This document shows, piece by piece, positions 7,408 to 16,946 of a stretch of DNA of 64,000 nucleotides (its first letter is position 1; each line of letters begins with the position of its first letter). The notes under the pieces were generated by a model. That model ran no database searches. It was not told the origin of the DNA and was given only the letters and a program-made list of their open reading frames with translations. The position numbers and the translations under genes are program-made. This DNA is from Motilimonas eburnea (GTDB lineage: Bacteria > Pseudomonadota > Gammaproteobacteria > Enterobacterales > CBDFNC01), in contig NZ_JAIMJB010000008.1 of assembly GCF_021295345.1 (NCBI RefSeq), forward strand, positions 62,001 through 126,000, in the 5' to 3' direction.

Positions 7408-10400
7408 ATGAATCTACAAACTACGGGGCATTTCTTAGACTTTCTACTAGAACAGCCTATGAACACGGTTGCTATCGCGGTTGAAAGCACCCTTGGTCAT
7501 CAAGATCCCATCTTGAACAATATTGAATGTATTAAGGTCATTAATGCCCTGAAAGAAAGCGGCAAACGCCCAACAAGCGATGAATTGAAATTGCTTAAAA
7601 GCTTTCAATGTTGGGGGAAGTTTGCGCAAGCATTTGAAGCTGATCATAAACACAATGATGCTTTACGCATTCATTTAACGTCTGAGCAATACGAAGCCGC
7701 CGCCACATCTTTAAACACGGCATTTTATACGCCTGACTCACTAAAAGATGCTTTATATCGTACTATTTTGCGCCTTGGCTTTGATGAAAACGGCCTGTTA
7801 CTCGACCCGAGCACAGGCACAGGGATCTTTTTAAATGTGCCTAGCCAACTTAGAAATTGTAAAAAGTTCGCTATTGAACTCGACCCCAGCACAGGCCAGC
7901 TCGCCCGTTTTTGCCACCCTGAAGCTGAGGTTTATGTTAATCAGCGTTTTGAGCATGTTGATTTACCTCATTCGGGCCAATTCAGCCTGGCGGTTTCTAA
8001 TGTCCCGTTCGGCAAATTACCCGCGCAAGACAACAAGCGCTACAAAGAAAAAATGTCGATTCATAATTACTTCATTCGCCGCATGATTGATGAAATCCAC
8101 TGTGGGGGGCTGGTCGCCGTGATTGTCAGTGCATGGTTTTTAGACTCAAAAAATGACATTGCTCGTCGCGCCATCGCATCACAAGCTAAACTCACCTGTG
8201 CGGTACGTTTGCCAAGTGAGGTATTTAACGAGTCAGGTGCCGATGTGGTCACCGATATACTTATTTTTCAAAAAGTAGGCGCTGAGTTTGGCGATGTTAA
8301 CGCGCCTTGGGTTTCCACGGCTGACACCCAAGACAGTGCGGGTAACCCTCTCACCATTAACCAAATTTACCTTGATCATCCCGAATATATCATAGGCTCA
8401 CTATCAGCCCCTTCAAGCTTTCACGCTAGCTGCTCTGTCGTGTCTCAACCTGACTTTGCAAACGCTTTACAAGCCGCCCTTGATAATCAATCTCTCAATC
8501 CTGTTTTTCATCGTCCACGCCTCGACTACTCACAAACAGATAACGGGTTCACCTTTGATGCTGCTGAGTTGGCCTATCCTGCCCAGCCTTTTGAATTTAC
8601 CCAGCTAAACACCGGAGAGTTAGTGCAACGCCTTGAAGATAAAATTAACCAAGATGGCGCAAATGTCGCTTACTTCCGCTATGTCGATACCAATAACGCG
8701 GTTCATTGCCAGCGCATTCGAGCAAGCCTACCCATTAAGCAAGCCCTTAAAAATCTGCTGAAATTTGAAACGTCTACCAGTCACAGCAAGACAGTAATTG
8801 ACCAAGCTAGAGCTGAGTTAAATGTTTATTATCAATCCTTTGTGTCAAAGTTTGGCTGTTTTCATAGTGTGGGAGTTGAGCGCGCGCTTTCTAGCGATCC
8901 CTACTACTACCGCCTTAAAGCCCTAGAGATAAATTACGATAAAGGGATCAGCAAAGCTCAAGCGAGAAAGCTAGGTATTCCAGAAGTCAAGCCTAGCTGG
9001 GAGCCAGCCAAAATATTATCTGAACGTGTTTTTAAGCCGTATCAAGCCCCAACAACCGCCAATAACCCAGTTGAAGCGCTTTATATTTCATTGCAAGAGC
9101 TAGATTGCATCGATATTAATTACATTGCTAAACTCACGAAGCGCACGGTTGATGACTGCCTTGATGCCTTACGAGGTCTGATATTCAAAGATCCTAACGA
9201 CCCTAGCCAATGGCTGCTAGGCGCTAGCTATTTGTCAGGCAATTTACGTCAAAAAATCACCGATGCGGAAACAGCCGCGCACAACGATCCCAGTTTTAAA
9301 GATAATATCCAAGCACTTAGAGCCGCGCTGCCTGCACCATTAAGCGCCGCAGATATTACCGTTCAACTCCACTCAAGCTGGGTTCCTTGCCAGTATTTCA
9401 CTGATTTTATTTGCTCTTTGGTCGGTGAGCGAAGCCGTGTAAAAGTAGTGTATGCTGCGGGTCGCTTCTATGTCGAGGGGTACGCAAGCTCTCACGTTGC
9501 CAATACTCAAACCTACGGCACCAAGCGCAAAAGCTGTTTAGAACTGCTTAATCTCATTATGAATAACAGTGAGGTAGTCGTTAAAGACCCACATCCAACC
9601 GAGGATAAATATATTGTTAATGAGGTGGAAACCACCAACGCGCTTGATGCCGCAAACACCATTAAAGAAGAATTCAATCAGTGGATTTTTAAAGATGAAA
9701 CCCGCCGCGCCGATCTGGTGGCTATTTACAATGACACCTTTAATGTCTGGGCTAAACCTTGTTTTGATGGCGCTCACCTCACATTAAGACATTGCACCAT
9801 GACCCCTTATGAACACCAAAAGACCCTTATTTGGCGCTCATTATTTAGCAATAACTTATTGATTGATGCTTGTGTTGGGGCGGGTAAAACGCTCACCCAA
9901 ATAGCCTCCATAATGGAGCATCGACGCTTAAAAGGTTATCGCGCTATGGTCGTGATGCCAAACCATCTTGTTAGTCAATTTAGTGAAGCGGCGCTTTCTT
10001 TGTATCCTACCGCCAATGTGTTAACCCTAGATCCCTCCCTTATGTCTACCAAATATCGCGCCGAGACATTGGCAAGGATCAGTATTACCGACTTTGATAT
10101 GTGCATCATTCCATTGTCCTCGTTTACCATGTTGCCAATGCCAACCGATACCGAGCGCGAGGTATTAGAACAAGAAATTGATACCATCTTAACGGGTATT
10201 CAACTGCTTGATGATGCGAACATTTCAGTTAAACGCTTAATGAAAAAGAAGGAAACACTTGAAGCCAAGTTACAAGAACTCACTGATCGTCATATCGAAA
10301 GCACAATTACTTGGGATGACTTAAATATTGATATGCTGCTCGTAGATGAAGCGCATTATATTAAAAACGTGCCGTTTGCGTGTGGGCTAAGCGGCGTATG

Positions 10401-12423
10401 CGGGATTGGTAACCCTAATGGCAGTAAACGAGCTTATAACGCGCTGATCAAGGTACGCAATATTCAAAACAAAGGCGGTAAAGTCATTTTTTCAACCGGA
10501 ACCGTGCTCAGCAACAGTGTTAGCGAGGTGTATAATTACATCAAATACCTATGCCCGCAGGAACTTGAACGCTTAAACCTTGGCTATTTTGATGTGTTTA
10601 GCTCGTTATTTGCGATCCCTGAAAGCCAATATGAGGTCGCACCTTCGGGTAAAGGTTACAAAATCCGTACCCGCCTACGCCGCTTCTGCAATCTACCTGA
10701 GCTTTCCAACTTGTATTCTTCGTTTGCTGAGACCATTACCAAAGATGAGCTAGGTAACGCTTTGCCTCGCTTAACTGATGGTCGCCCCGCCATCCCGCCA
10801 ATGAAAAACGGCCAAAAAACCATTGTTACACTGGATGCTTGCGAGGCGCAAACCGACATTTTTAACCAAATTGTTGAAGATGCTAAAGACTTAGGCCCCG
10901 GCAAAAACAACATGCTTGAGCTAATGACAAGAGGCCGTTTAGCTGCTGTTGACCCTCGTATTATCGATCCCTTTGCTAATACCACCAGCAACCGTTTGCA
11001 TGCCGTAGTTTCTAATGTGGTTAGCAAATATCACGAGTTTAATAATGTGTTGGGAACACAGATCCTATTTTGCGACACCTCAGTACCCGCTAGAGCAAAA
11101 GCAGGAGCCAATAAAACCCTACTAAAATTGTTTGCTGATGCGGAAAATGGCAATCAAAAAGCGCAAGCTGAGTTGGATAAACTTGACCCAGCCCTTGTTG
11201 CCAGTATCGCTAAATCTTCTTTTTCATTCTATGACGAAGTAACAAGCTTGCTAGCTGAGCACATACCCGCTGAACAAATCGCTGTGATCCACGATTACAG
11301 CACCGACACCAAACGCCAAGAATTGTCACGAATGCTGAACGCGGGGAAAATTCGAGTGTTACTGGCTTCTACTGCCCTTGCGGGATCTGGCTTAAACGTA
11401 AATCAAAAACTCTGCGCCTTGCATCATTTAGATGTGCCCTATCGCCCGAGTGATTTTGAGCAACGAAGCGGGCGTATGGATCGCGTTGGTAATTTACTGT
11501 GGCAAGCCTCCCCTGATTTTTATATTGAGGAGTTCATTTACTGCACAAGAGGGACGCTTGATTCGTTCATGTACGGCCTATTGGAAACCAAAGCCACCAT
11601 GATCAAGCAATTCCAAACGGGCGACTTAAATACCCGTGAAATTTCAGAGTGTGATAATGAAATGACGTTTGCTGAAATCAAAGCGGCCGTGAGTGATAAC
11701 CCCCTCATTTTAGAGCATGTAAAAGGGGTTAGTCGGATCAAACAGCTTAAAATTTTAGAAAGACGCTACCAGCAGCGCGAGTTTGAATATCAAGACACTA
11801 TCGCTTATTTAACTAAACTAAATAAGCGCCTGACTAAGCTTATCCCCCTTGTTAACGCTGACGCTGCCAACCACTCGGCAAACAAGCATTCTGAGGGTGA
11901 CACCTTTTCGATTGAGATTGATAGCTCTCACTATGACTTCAAAGGTACTGTTTATAACCCTTTCTCTCGCTCAGCGCCGACCCCTAACGAGCAAGGCGCA
12001 GTTAACGCCCTAGCCGTGGCCGCAAAATCGTTTTCTCGTTTTGCGAAAATTGGGGATGATAAGATCATTGGCTCATACCATGGCTTTGATATTGCAATCA
12101 TCATACCTAGCTCTGCGCAGCGTTGGCGCAACCTGAGTAGCCTTGATGTGATTGTTGAACTACGCGGTAAAGCAAGCTATGAGGTGAAACCTAACAAAAT
12201 GAATTACAGATCCATTGTTAACGAGTTTGATCGTATTCTAAATAGCCTGACCTCCCTCGGCTTCACTTATGCTGCAACCATCGAAAGAAATAATTTAGAC
12301 ATTGAAAACGCCAAATCACAACTTGGCAAACCTTTTGCCCATAAAGACGAGCTGGCAACGCTCTCTCAACGAGTACACGACATTGAAATATTACTCGCAG
12401 AGCAAACCGCTCAGGCGGCATAA
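7408..12423 (+). CDS. Giant N12-class adenine methylase / SF2 helicase fusion
   Basis: This protein of 1671 residues joins an N-terminal AdoMet-dependent methylase to a C-terminal superfamily 2 helicase. The methylase has LLDPSTGTG (motif I, ~residue 131) and SNVPFG (motif IV, ~193), a variant known in the N12-class (COG4646) proteins. The helicase has a Walker A-like GAGKT (~827), DEAH in LLVDEAHYIK (~979), STGT (motif III) and QRSGRMDRVG (motif VI, ~1351). Proteins of this design are common on large plasmids and phages; phage P1 DarB, which protects incoming DNA from type I restriction, has a similar layout. An anti-restriction or DNA-remodelling role is therefore an inference. The gene has its own promoter and a good terminator at its end. 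Confidence 0.85.
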   Translation: MNLQTTGHFLDFLLEQPMNTVAIAVESTLGHQDPILNNIECIKVINALKESGKRPTSDELKLLKSFQCWGKFAQAFEADHKHNDALRIHLTSEQYEAAATSLNTAFYTPDSLKDALYRTILRLGFDENGLLLDPSTGTGIFLNVPSQLRNCKKFAIELDPSTGQLARFCHPEAEVYVNQRFEHVDLPHSGQFSLAVSNVPFGKLPAQDNKRYKEKMSIHNYFIRRMIDEIHCGGLVAVIVSAWFLDSKNDIARRAIASQAKLTCAVRLPSEVFNESGADVVTDILIFQKVGAEFGDVNAPWVSTADTQDSAGNPLTINQIYLDHPEYIIGSLSAPSSFHASCSVVSQPDFANALQAALDNQSLNPVFHRPRLDYSQTDNGFTFDAAELAYPAQPFEFTQLNTGELVQRLEDKINQDGANVAYFRYVDTNNAVHCQRIRASLPIKQALKNLLKFETSTSHSKTVIDQARAELNVYYQSFVSKFGCFHSVGVERALSSDPYYYRLKALEINYDKGISKAQARKLGIPEVKPSWEPAKILSERVFKPYQAPTTANNPVEALYISLQELDCIDINYIAKLTKRTVDDCLDALRGLIFKDPNDPSQWLLGASYLSGNLRQKITDAETAAHNDPSFKDNIQALRAALPAPLSAADITVQLHSSWVPCQYFTDFICSLVGERSRVKVVYAAGRFYVEGYASSHVANTQTYGTKRKSCLELLNLIMNNSEVVVKDPHPTEDKYIVNEVETTNALDAANTIKEEFNQWIFKDETRRADLVAIYNDTFNVWAKPCFDGAHLTLRHCTMTPYEHQKTLIWRSLFSNNLLIDACVGAGKTLTQIASIMEHRRLKGYRAMVVMPNHLVSQFSEAALSLYPTANVLTLDPSLMSTKYRAETLARISITDFDMCIIPLSSFTMLPMPTDTEREVLEQEIDTILTGIQLLDDANISVKRLMKKKETLEAKLQELTDRHIESTITWDDLNIDMLLVDEAHYIKNVPFACGLSGVCGIGNPNGSKRAYNALIKVRNIQNKGGKVIFSTGTVLSNSVSEVYNYIKYLCPQELERLNLGYFDVFSSLFAIPESQYEVAPSGKGYKIRTRLRRFCNLPELSNLYSSFAETITKDELGNALPRLTDGRPAIPPMKNGQKTIVTLDACEAQTDIFNQIVEDAKDLGPGKNNMLELMTRGRLAAVDPRIIDPFANTTSNRLHAVVSNVVSKYHEFNNVLGTQILFCDTSVPARAKAGANKTLLKLFADAENGNQKAQAELDKLDPALVASIAKSSFSFYDEVTSLLAEHIPAEQIAVIHDYSTDTKRQELSRMLNAGKIRVLLASTALAGSGLNVNQKLCALHHLDVPYRPSDFEQRSGRMDRVGNLLWQASPDFYIEEFIYCTRGTLDSFMYGLLETKATMIKQFQTGDLNTREISECDNEMTFAEIKAAVSDNPLILEHVKGVSRIKQLKILERRYQQREFEYQDTIAYLTKLNKRLTKLIPLVNADAANHSANKHSEGDTFSIEIDSSHYDFKGTVYNPFSRSAPTPNEQGAVNALAVAAKSFSRFAKIGDDKIIGSYHGFDIAIIIPSSAQRWRNLSSLDVIVELRGKASYEVKPNKMNYRSIVNEFDRILNSLTSLGFTYAATIERNNLDIENAKSQLGKPFAHKDELATLSQRVHDIEILLAEQTAQAA

Positions 12424-12435
12424 CACCCTTACAAT

Positions 12436-12460
12436 AAAGCCCCACATATGGGGCTTTTTT
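12436..12460 (+). terminator. Rho-independent terminator after the methylase-helicase gene
   Basis: An 8-bp perfect stem (AAAGCCCC / GGGGCTTT) with a 6-base loop is followed by a T-run, 13 bp after the stop codon. Confidence 0.9.
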
Positions 12461-12525
12461 CATTGGATCACTCAAATAATGTCTCTGCGTGACATTGTGT
12501 TTCAAAAAAATCTTTACTATTGGCG

Positions 12526-12554
12526 GTAGCGGCTTTGTTTATTAAGGATAAAGT
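12526..12554 (+). promoter_or_regulatory. GTAGCG-class promoter upstream of ssb
   Basis: GTAGCGGC at 12526 and TAAAGT at 12549-12554 with a 17-bp gap. The ATG of ssb is 98 bp from the first G, giving a longer leader than most sites of this class. Confidence 0.65.
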
Positions 12555-12623
12555 AGCTGTGTCGGTTGGGTTAGGAAGCAGTAAACAGTAAGCCCAATTT
12601 TTTATTAATAGTAAGAGGTGCTT

Positions 12624-13193
12624 ATGTCTAGTCGTGGGGTGAATAAAGTTATTTTGGTCGGCAACTTAGGCCAAGATCCGGAAGTGCGCTATATGCCAAA
12701 TGGCGGTGCTGTAGCTAATATAACCATCGCAACATCTGAATCATGGCGGGACAAGTCCACAGGGGAGCAAAGAGAGAAAACAGAGTGGCATAAGGTGTCG
12801 CTGTTTGGAAAAGTGGCTGAGGTAGCCGGTGAATACTTGCGAAAAGGCTCACAAGTTTACATCGAAGGTCAATTACAGACTCGAAAATGGCAAGATCAGC
12901 AAGGCCAAGACCGCTATACCACGGAAGTCGTTGTTCAAGGCTACAATGGTGTAATGCAGATGCTCGGTGGTCGAGGTCAAGGCCAAGGCCAGAATCAAGG
13001 TCAAGGCCAGAACCAAGGTCGTGCCCAAGGTCAAGGTCAGAATCAAAGCTGGGGTCAGCCACCGCAAGGCCAAAATCAAGGCTGGGGTAAACCACAACAA
13101 CCAAATCAACCTCAACAACATCGGAACCAAGGTGGTCACTCTACGGGTCAACCCCGGTATGATGAACCGCCGATGGATTTCGATGATGACTAG
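12624..13193 (+). CDS. ssb: Single-stranded DNA-binding protein (SSB)
   Basis: This 189-residue SSB starts with the classic [20 protein letters not shown] and has the OB-fold through about residue 112 ([36 protein letters not shown]). A Gly-Gln-Asn-rich linker made of repeated short units runs from ~113 to ~180. The tail reads PPMDFDDD and then stops, so the final Ile-Pro-Phe of the usual acidic tip is missing. That tip is what host repair enzymes bind. I chose the ATG at 12624 because AAGAGG lies 6 bp before it; a GTG at 12618 overlaps the SD. SSBs on conjugative plasmids coat the incoming strand. Confidence 0.95.
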   Translation: MSSRGVNKVILVGNLGQDPEVRYMPNGGAVANITIATSESWRDKSTGEQREKTEWHKVSLFGKVAEVAGEYLRKGSQVYIEGQLQTRKWQDQQGQDRYTTEVVVQGYNGVMQMLGGRGQGQGQNQGQGQNQGRAQGQGQNQSWGQPPQGQNQGWGKPQQPNQPQQHRNQGGHSTGQPRYDEPPMDFDDD

Positions 13194-13269
13194 CCTGTGC
13201 TGGCATCCCATTCTAAGTCAGTAAACGGCATTCGCTAATTGTGCCTGTCAAAGTAAATTAGTCAGAAAC

Positions 13270-13292
13270 AGCCCCGAAATTTTGGGGCTTTC
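13270..13292 (+). terminator. Terminator-like hairpin after ssb
   Basis: AGCCCC and GGGGCT form a 6-bp stem followed by a short T-run, 76 bp after the ssb stop. The T-run is weak. Confidence 0.65.
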
Positions 13293-13324
13293 GCAGTAAG
13301 AGCGTTTGTTAATTAGGAGCTAAT

Positions 13325-13849
13325 GTGGATACAGTTGATCATCGTCATTCAATGATTACATTTGCTGCCGCCGTTTATGGCTCATGTAGCAATGGGGCGG
13401 AGTTAATTCAAGAAATAGAGTCTCTCAACGATGTTGCAGATAAGGTGTCCGTCACTGCCCTCAGTTCGATTGAAATAGCAGAATGTTATCACTCTTGGAC
13501 CGTGCAGGATTTGTTGAACAATCTCGATGCCGACTTAAATAACATGCAATTATTTAAAATGTCTTTGCAGGAGAATATCAAAACAGCACTAATTTGTTGG
13601 CAAACTCATGGTTACACACCCACTGACTTTACCGGGTTAGACATGGATTTGCTTGGTACTGTCGGACTTCGACTTTGCTCAATTTTTGTCACTCGGGATG
13701 GCAAACAATTGCACTACAATAATGGCCTGTGGCGGCACTATGACGCTGTATTTACCCCTTCAAAAGAAGGCCTTCCTTGTGATGAGTTTGGCGAAGCACT
13801 GGCTGGTAGCTTTAGCTTTTTCCGCAGGAGCGAAACTCAATGTCATTAA
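13325..13849 (+). CDS. Hypothetical protein
   Basis: This 174-residue protein starts at a GTG with AGGAGC 5 bp upstream. Composition is that of a soluble, acidic cytoplasmic protein with a helical middle part. I do not recognise its family and see no metal or nucleotide site. It lies between ssb and another unknown gene on the same strand and has no GTAGCG-class site before it; the hairpin at 13270 separates it from ssb. Confidence 0.6.
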   Translation: MDTVDHRHSMITFAAAVYGSCSNGAELIQEIESLNDVADKVSVTALSSIEIAECYHSWTVQDLLNNLDADLNNMQLFKMSLQENIKTALICWQTHGYTPTDFTGLDMDLLGTVGLRLCSIFVTRDGKQLHYNNGLWRHYDAVFTPSKEGLPCDEFGEALAGSFSFFRRSETQCH

Positions 13850-13942
13850 ACACTTAGATTGCGATCATTTAGCTTTGAAATGTAACTTTGCTCTGTCGCA
13901 GCATTGTAATATTGAATAAGCCAAGCATGTTGCGGAGGGTTT

Positions 13943-14374
13943 ATGCAGGATTGTGAAGTTAAGCTTTTTGACCTAAAGGACTTTTTCAGAACATTCGTGT
14001 TTGGTTTTTGTGACAGCAAAGTGCAAGTAACACAGAAACTGGACTACCTTTGCTACGAACCATCGCTTGATTGTGTGATTTTCTGCAATGATGTGCTGGA
14101 GTTATCCAGCCAAAGCAACTTGCTAACAGTATTAACACCTAATGGACTATTCACAACGAGTCGATTAGAAGCACTCAACAAAGTGCATGAGCGAGTCATA
14201 GTCAGTTTGCATGATTGTTTAAGTGACCACTGCAAAAACACAATTACCGTTTACGCTGGCCGTGCCGCCAAAAGCTCTCACCCATTAGCCAATAAACACT
14301 TAGTCGGGGCGGCAATGGGTAAACAAAAGTCAGCGGTAAGCGTTATTGAGATTAATTATTGGAACCACTTTTGA
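13943..14374 (+). CDS. Hypothetical protein
   Basis: This 143-residue protein starts at an ATG with a strong SD (GGAGGG). The N-terminal half is Cys- and Phe-rich (DFFRTFVFGFCDSK), the C-terminal half more basic. No family is recognised. It lies 93 bp after the preceding gene and only 7 bp before the secreted nuclease gene, so the last two are probably co-transcribed. Confidence 0.6.
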   Translation: MQDCEVKLFDLKDFFRTFVFGFCDSKVQVTQKLDYLCYEPSLDCVIFCNDVLELSSQSNLLTVLTPNGLFTTSRLEALNKVHERVIVSLHDCLSDHCKNTITVYAGRAAKSSHPLANKHLVGAAMGKQKSAVSVIEINYWNHF

Positions 14375-14381
14375 GGAAATT

Positions 14382-14927
14382 ATGAAGCTTGTAACATTGC
14401 TTTTAGCTGCCTTAACTTTTACTTCAATGAGTGTGGCTTATGCCACTAAACCGATCCCTAAATATGATCGGGATGAATGGCTTCCGAGCTGGCCAGACTT
14501 AGATGGTGATTGCATCAATGAGCGTCACGAATTATTGATATCCACCTCACTCAAGCCTGTCAAAATGAGTAACAACGGATGTTATGTGCAATCGGGTTAT
14601 TGGCTAGATCCCTACACAGGCAAATACCATACTCAAGCAAGAGATATGCAAATTGAGCACTTAGTGTCCCTCGTCGATGCCCATTATAGCGGCGGTTATA
14701 AATTTACCCTCGAACAGAAACGCAAGTTTGCCCTTGATCGTAGCAATCTGAGAGTGGTTTACGGTCAAATCAACCAAGACAAATCCGGTAAGCGACCATC
14801 AAAATGGATGCCCCCATTAGGGTCATTTCAATGTGAGTTTGCGACAACCTATAAGCAAGTTAAGGCAAAGTACGGTTTATCCATTTCCCAAAAAGATCAA
14901 AAAACACTGTCTAAAGCATGTAATTGA
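14382..14927 (+). CDS. Secreted HNH-family endonuclease
   Basis: This protein of 181 residues has a clear Sec signal peptide (MKLVTLLLAALTFTSMSVAYA). The mature part carries WPDLDGDCINERHELL, then QIEHLVSLVDAHYSGG, FALDRSNLRVVYGQINQDK and PSKWMPP. This is the EHxV...D-x-NL...N-x-x-K pattern of DUF1524/HNH nucleases, with His in IEH as the expected catalytic base and two cysteines that could pair in the periplasm. The ATG at 14382 follows GAGG. Such a nuclease would act outside the cytoplasm, for instance on DNA in the periplasm; the plasmid's benefit from it is open. Confidence 0.8.
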   Translation: MKLVTLLLAALTFTSMSVAYATKPIPKYDRDEWLPSWPDLDGDCINERHELLISTSLKPVKMSNNGCYVQSGYWLDPYTGKYHTQARDMQIEHLVSLVDAHYSGGYKFTLEQKRKFALDRSNLRVVYGQINQDKSGKRPSKWMPPLGSFQCEFATTYKQVKAKYGLSISQKDQKTLSKACN

Positions 14928-14935
14928 GGTACTTT

Positions 14936-15259
14936 ATGAAACTTGAACTTCCGATTGCAAACACGGGCCAACCCATCGCCACACTCGCAAATGAAGTGTT
15001 GATCCACTTGATTAATAATCAACTGATTCCTAAGGGGTATGTGTTGGCTAAGTCGTACCCTCTGGAAAGAATACAAGCACTTGAAAATGGTACATCGGTC
15101 GTTATTCCGCTGGCTTACTTTAAAGATAATGCCGAGATTAGCGGGGAGGCCGTTCTTCTCATTGCCGATCATGAAGCACAAGTAAACATGACTTGCTCTG
15201 GCAAACATTTACTTCGCTGTTGTATTAAATTTGAGCAGCCATGCCTTTGCGCGTCATGA
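14936..15259 (+). CDS. Hypothetical protein
   Basis: This protein of 107 residues starts 9 bp after the nuclease stop, at an ATG with GAGG 7 bp upstream. It looks like a small soluble alpha/beta protein (LANEVLIHLINNQLIPKGYVL). No family is recognised. Tight spacing to the nuclease suggests co-expression; whether it is an immunity partner for the nuclease cannot be judged, and it has no signal peptide. Confidence 0.6.
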   Translation: MKLELPIANTGQPIATLANEVLIHLINNQLIPKGYVLAKSYPLERIQALENGTSVVIPLAYFKDNAEISGEAVLLIADHEAQVNMTCSGKHLLRCCIKFEQPCLCAS

Positions 15260-15484
15260 TCTTAAGTTGATACCGATTGCTCCTTCCGTACAGGCTGGAG
15301 CAATCAAACCATCGTTTTAAGTTTGGCGATTTCAGCCTGAAATTATTAAGCCTTTTAATGAATTTTCAGTGTGTTAAAAGCAAATTTTGCTGGCGAATTT
15401 TGAACGCTAATCACCTAAATCAACGTTCACCGATCAACTTATCTTGCAGCCAGGGTGGATACTTGTGTTACACCACCAAGATGC
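15260..15484. other. Intergenic region between convergent genes
   Basis: No coding frame of note is seen. It contains a short hairpin (GCTCC / GGAGC at about 15279-15304) and a parS-like element at 15324-15343, listed separately. Confidence 0.5.
15324..15343. promoter_or_regulatory. P1-like parS element (second copy)
   Basis: TGGCGA (the complement of the P1 box B TCGCCA) runs into ATTTCAG, one base, then CTGAAAT, a perfect 7-bp inverted repeat like P1 box A. The same arrangement occurs just after parB at 45400-45419. It lies 30 kb from the parAB genes. Confidence 0.5.
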
Positions 15485-16393
15485 CTACCCTTTAATCTTT
15501 GCACGAAATAGGTCTTTGACATTTGAAGCGAAATTTAACACCGGCAACCCTAGCTTAGCACCTTCAACCCCCGAAAAATGCGATTGATACTTGGCAATAG
15601 CCTCGTTCAATTCCATCGTCTTCTTGGCATAATCTTGAATATGACGGTGTGTAAACGGATAACCCTGCACATACAATCTTCGCTCTTTCCAATGCTTGTA
15701 TTTAGCTCGATACATATTAGCACCGTAAACTTCATACTCCTTACGAAACTGTATTGCTGTTCGATAAGCGTGTAACTGCCACTCAGCATCAAAATCTTTA
15801 TATCCAAGAGAAAACACGGTAATGATTTGCTTACCTTTAAGATCTCGTGTTACCACCTCATATCGCCGCTCGGTTTTATTTCGCCGCTTGTCGAAATTAT
15901 GCACATAGCGCACACCTTCAAATTTCGTCGAATCATTACGCGTATCAGCGCTAATGTCGATCTCTGATCTATCCGTTTCAGTTAACAACTCCACCAGCTC
16001 ATCACTCTCGATACTTTCTTGCAATGACAACCTGACTTGTTGCGGTTTACTGATAACAGGAGCGCCCCGGCGATACGAGTCTGCACGTTTTTTTACTGCC
16101 CGGAATTGCTCTACTTTTCTGATAGCCCGCTCTACGGCAGCATTTACACCACCATGGTCACCATAGACAAAGACTTCACCGAGGTTCTTGCCATCACGCA
16201 TAAATCGCATTTGTACTGATGTATCGCTATTAAAGCTCAGTCCATGTTTATCTTCGCGCAAAATGTCCTTGAGTGATTCCTTCAAACCTTTGGGGAACCC
16301 ATCTTCCATCTTAGGAGCAACAATATTCTTGTTGCCCATCTTGGTTAATTTTGCCCTTCTCTTTTTTTTGGGCTGCGTTGATTTTGGTGTCAC
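15485..16393 (-). CDS. Hypothetical protein with AP2-like DNA-binding regions
   Basis: This basic protein of 302 residues has an N-terminal Lys/Arg-rich arm. Its central and C-terminal parts read GVRYVHNFDKRRNK...TVFSLGYKDFDAEWQLHAYRTAIQFRKEYEVYG, which has the order of strands and helix seen in AP2-type DNA-binding domains of phage and plasmid proteins. An earlier stretch, RFMRDGKNLGEVFVYGDHGG, may be a second copy. The start is probably GTG at 16393; an ATG at 16339 is an alternative. It is the only minus-strand gene between 0 and 19 kb apart from a tiny ORF, and could be a regulator. Confidence 0.55.
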   Translation of the reverse strand: MTPKSTQPKKKRRAKLTKMGNKNIVAPKMEDGFPKGLKESLKDILREDKHGLSFNSDTSVQMRFMRDGKNLGEVFVYGDHGGVNAAVERAIRKVEQFRAVKKRADSYRRGAPVISKPQQVRLSLQESIESDELVELLTETDRSEIDISADTRNDSTKFEGVRYVHNFDKRRNKTERRYEVVTRDLKGKQIITVFSLGYKDFDAEWQLHAYRTAIQFRKEYEVYGANMYRAKYKHWKERRLYVQGYPFTHRHIQDYAKKTMELNEAIAKYQSHFSGVEGAKLGLPVLNFASNVKDLFRAKIKG

Positions 16394-16498
16394 AGTAAGA
16401 CTCTAATTATTGCTTGCTCTGATCAAAGCTTAACACATCATGCAAAGTTATCGGAGATTTGAGTGCCTGTCATAAAGATGTTCTTTTGAATTTATTTG

Positions 16499-16527
16499 GT
16501 AGCGCCGATGCCATTTGCGGTCACACT
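16499..16527 (+). promoter_or_regulatory. GTAGCG-class promoter upstream of the BRCT gene
   Basis: GTAGCGCC at 16499, CACACT at 16522-16527 with a 17-bp gap, and the ATG 65 bp from the first G. Confidence 0.65.
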
Positions 16528-16563
16528 AAGCGTCATACAGCAAAGTAACAGGCGCAAATTATC

Positions 16564-16941
16564 ATGTCTGAGTTAAACCAAGAATTTATTTCATCCATGT
16601 TCTGTCTATCAGCTCACTTGCATACCCAAAATGAGTCTGTGCCAGATAACACAGTTCCTTTTATCGCTACCAAGTCGCAACCAAAGACTGAAACTAGCCA
16701 AAATCAGCTTCTTTTAACAGGCTATACGGTGGCGTTCACCGGCAAGATGTCTTTACCTAGAGTGGAAATGGAGGAACAAGCATGCGCTCATGGCGCGTGG
16801 ATCGGTAAAACAGTGAACTCAACTACAGATATTTTGGTCACCGGCGAGCGTGTTGGCAAAGTCACAATCGACAAAGCGAGAAGTCTAGGGGTCTCCTTAT
16901 TCACGGAAGATGAGTACCGTCATCAATTTAATGTGTTTTAA
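16564..16941 (+). CDS. Stand-alone BRCT-domain protein
   Basis: This protein of 125 residues has a disordered-looking N-terminus (~1-50) followed by one BRCT domain: GYTVAFTGKMSLPRVEMEEQ, then NSTTDILVTGERVGKVTIDKA and a final LFTEDEYRHQF. The Gly-Thr/Lys pair and the Trp-lacking C-terminus resemble the BRCT of bacterial DNA ligases, and it aligns by eye with the C-terminus of the plasmid LigA at 19759. It probably binds DNA ends or phosphorylated partners. The VRR-NUC nuclease gene follows 5 bp after the stop, so both share the promoter at 16499. Confidence 0.8.
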   Translation: MSELNQEFISSMFCLSAHLHTQNESVPDNTVPFIATKSQPKTETSQNQLLLTGYTVAFTGKMSLPRVEMEEQACAHGAWIGKTVNSTTDILVTGERVGKVTIDKARSLGVSLFTEDEYRHQFNVF

Positions 16942-16946
16942 TCCTT

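Noticed and set aside
12715-13224. Long frames in other phases over ssb
   Set aside because: They arise from the repetitive Gly-Gln codons of the SSB linker.
13653-13919. 88-residue frame overlapping the gene at 13325
   Set aside because: No SD, wrong frame inside a better gene, and composition unlike its neighbours.
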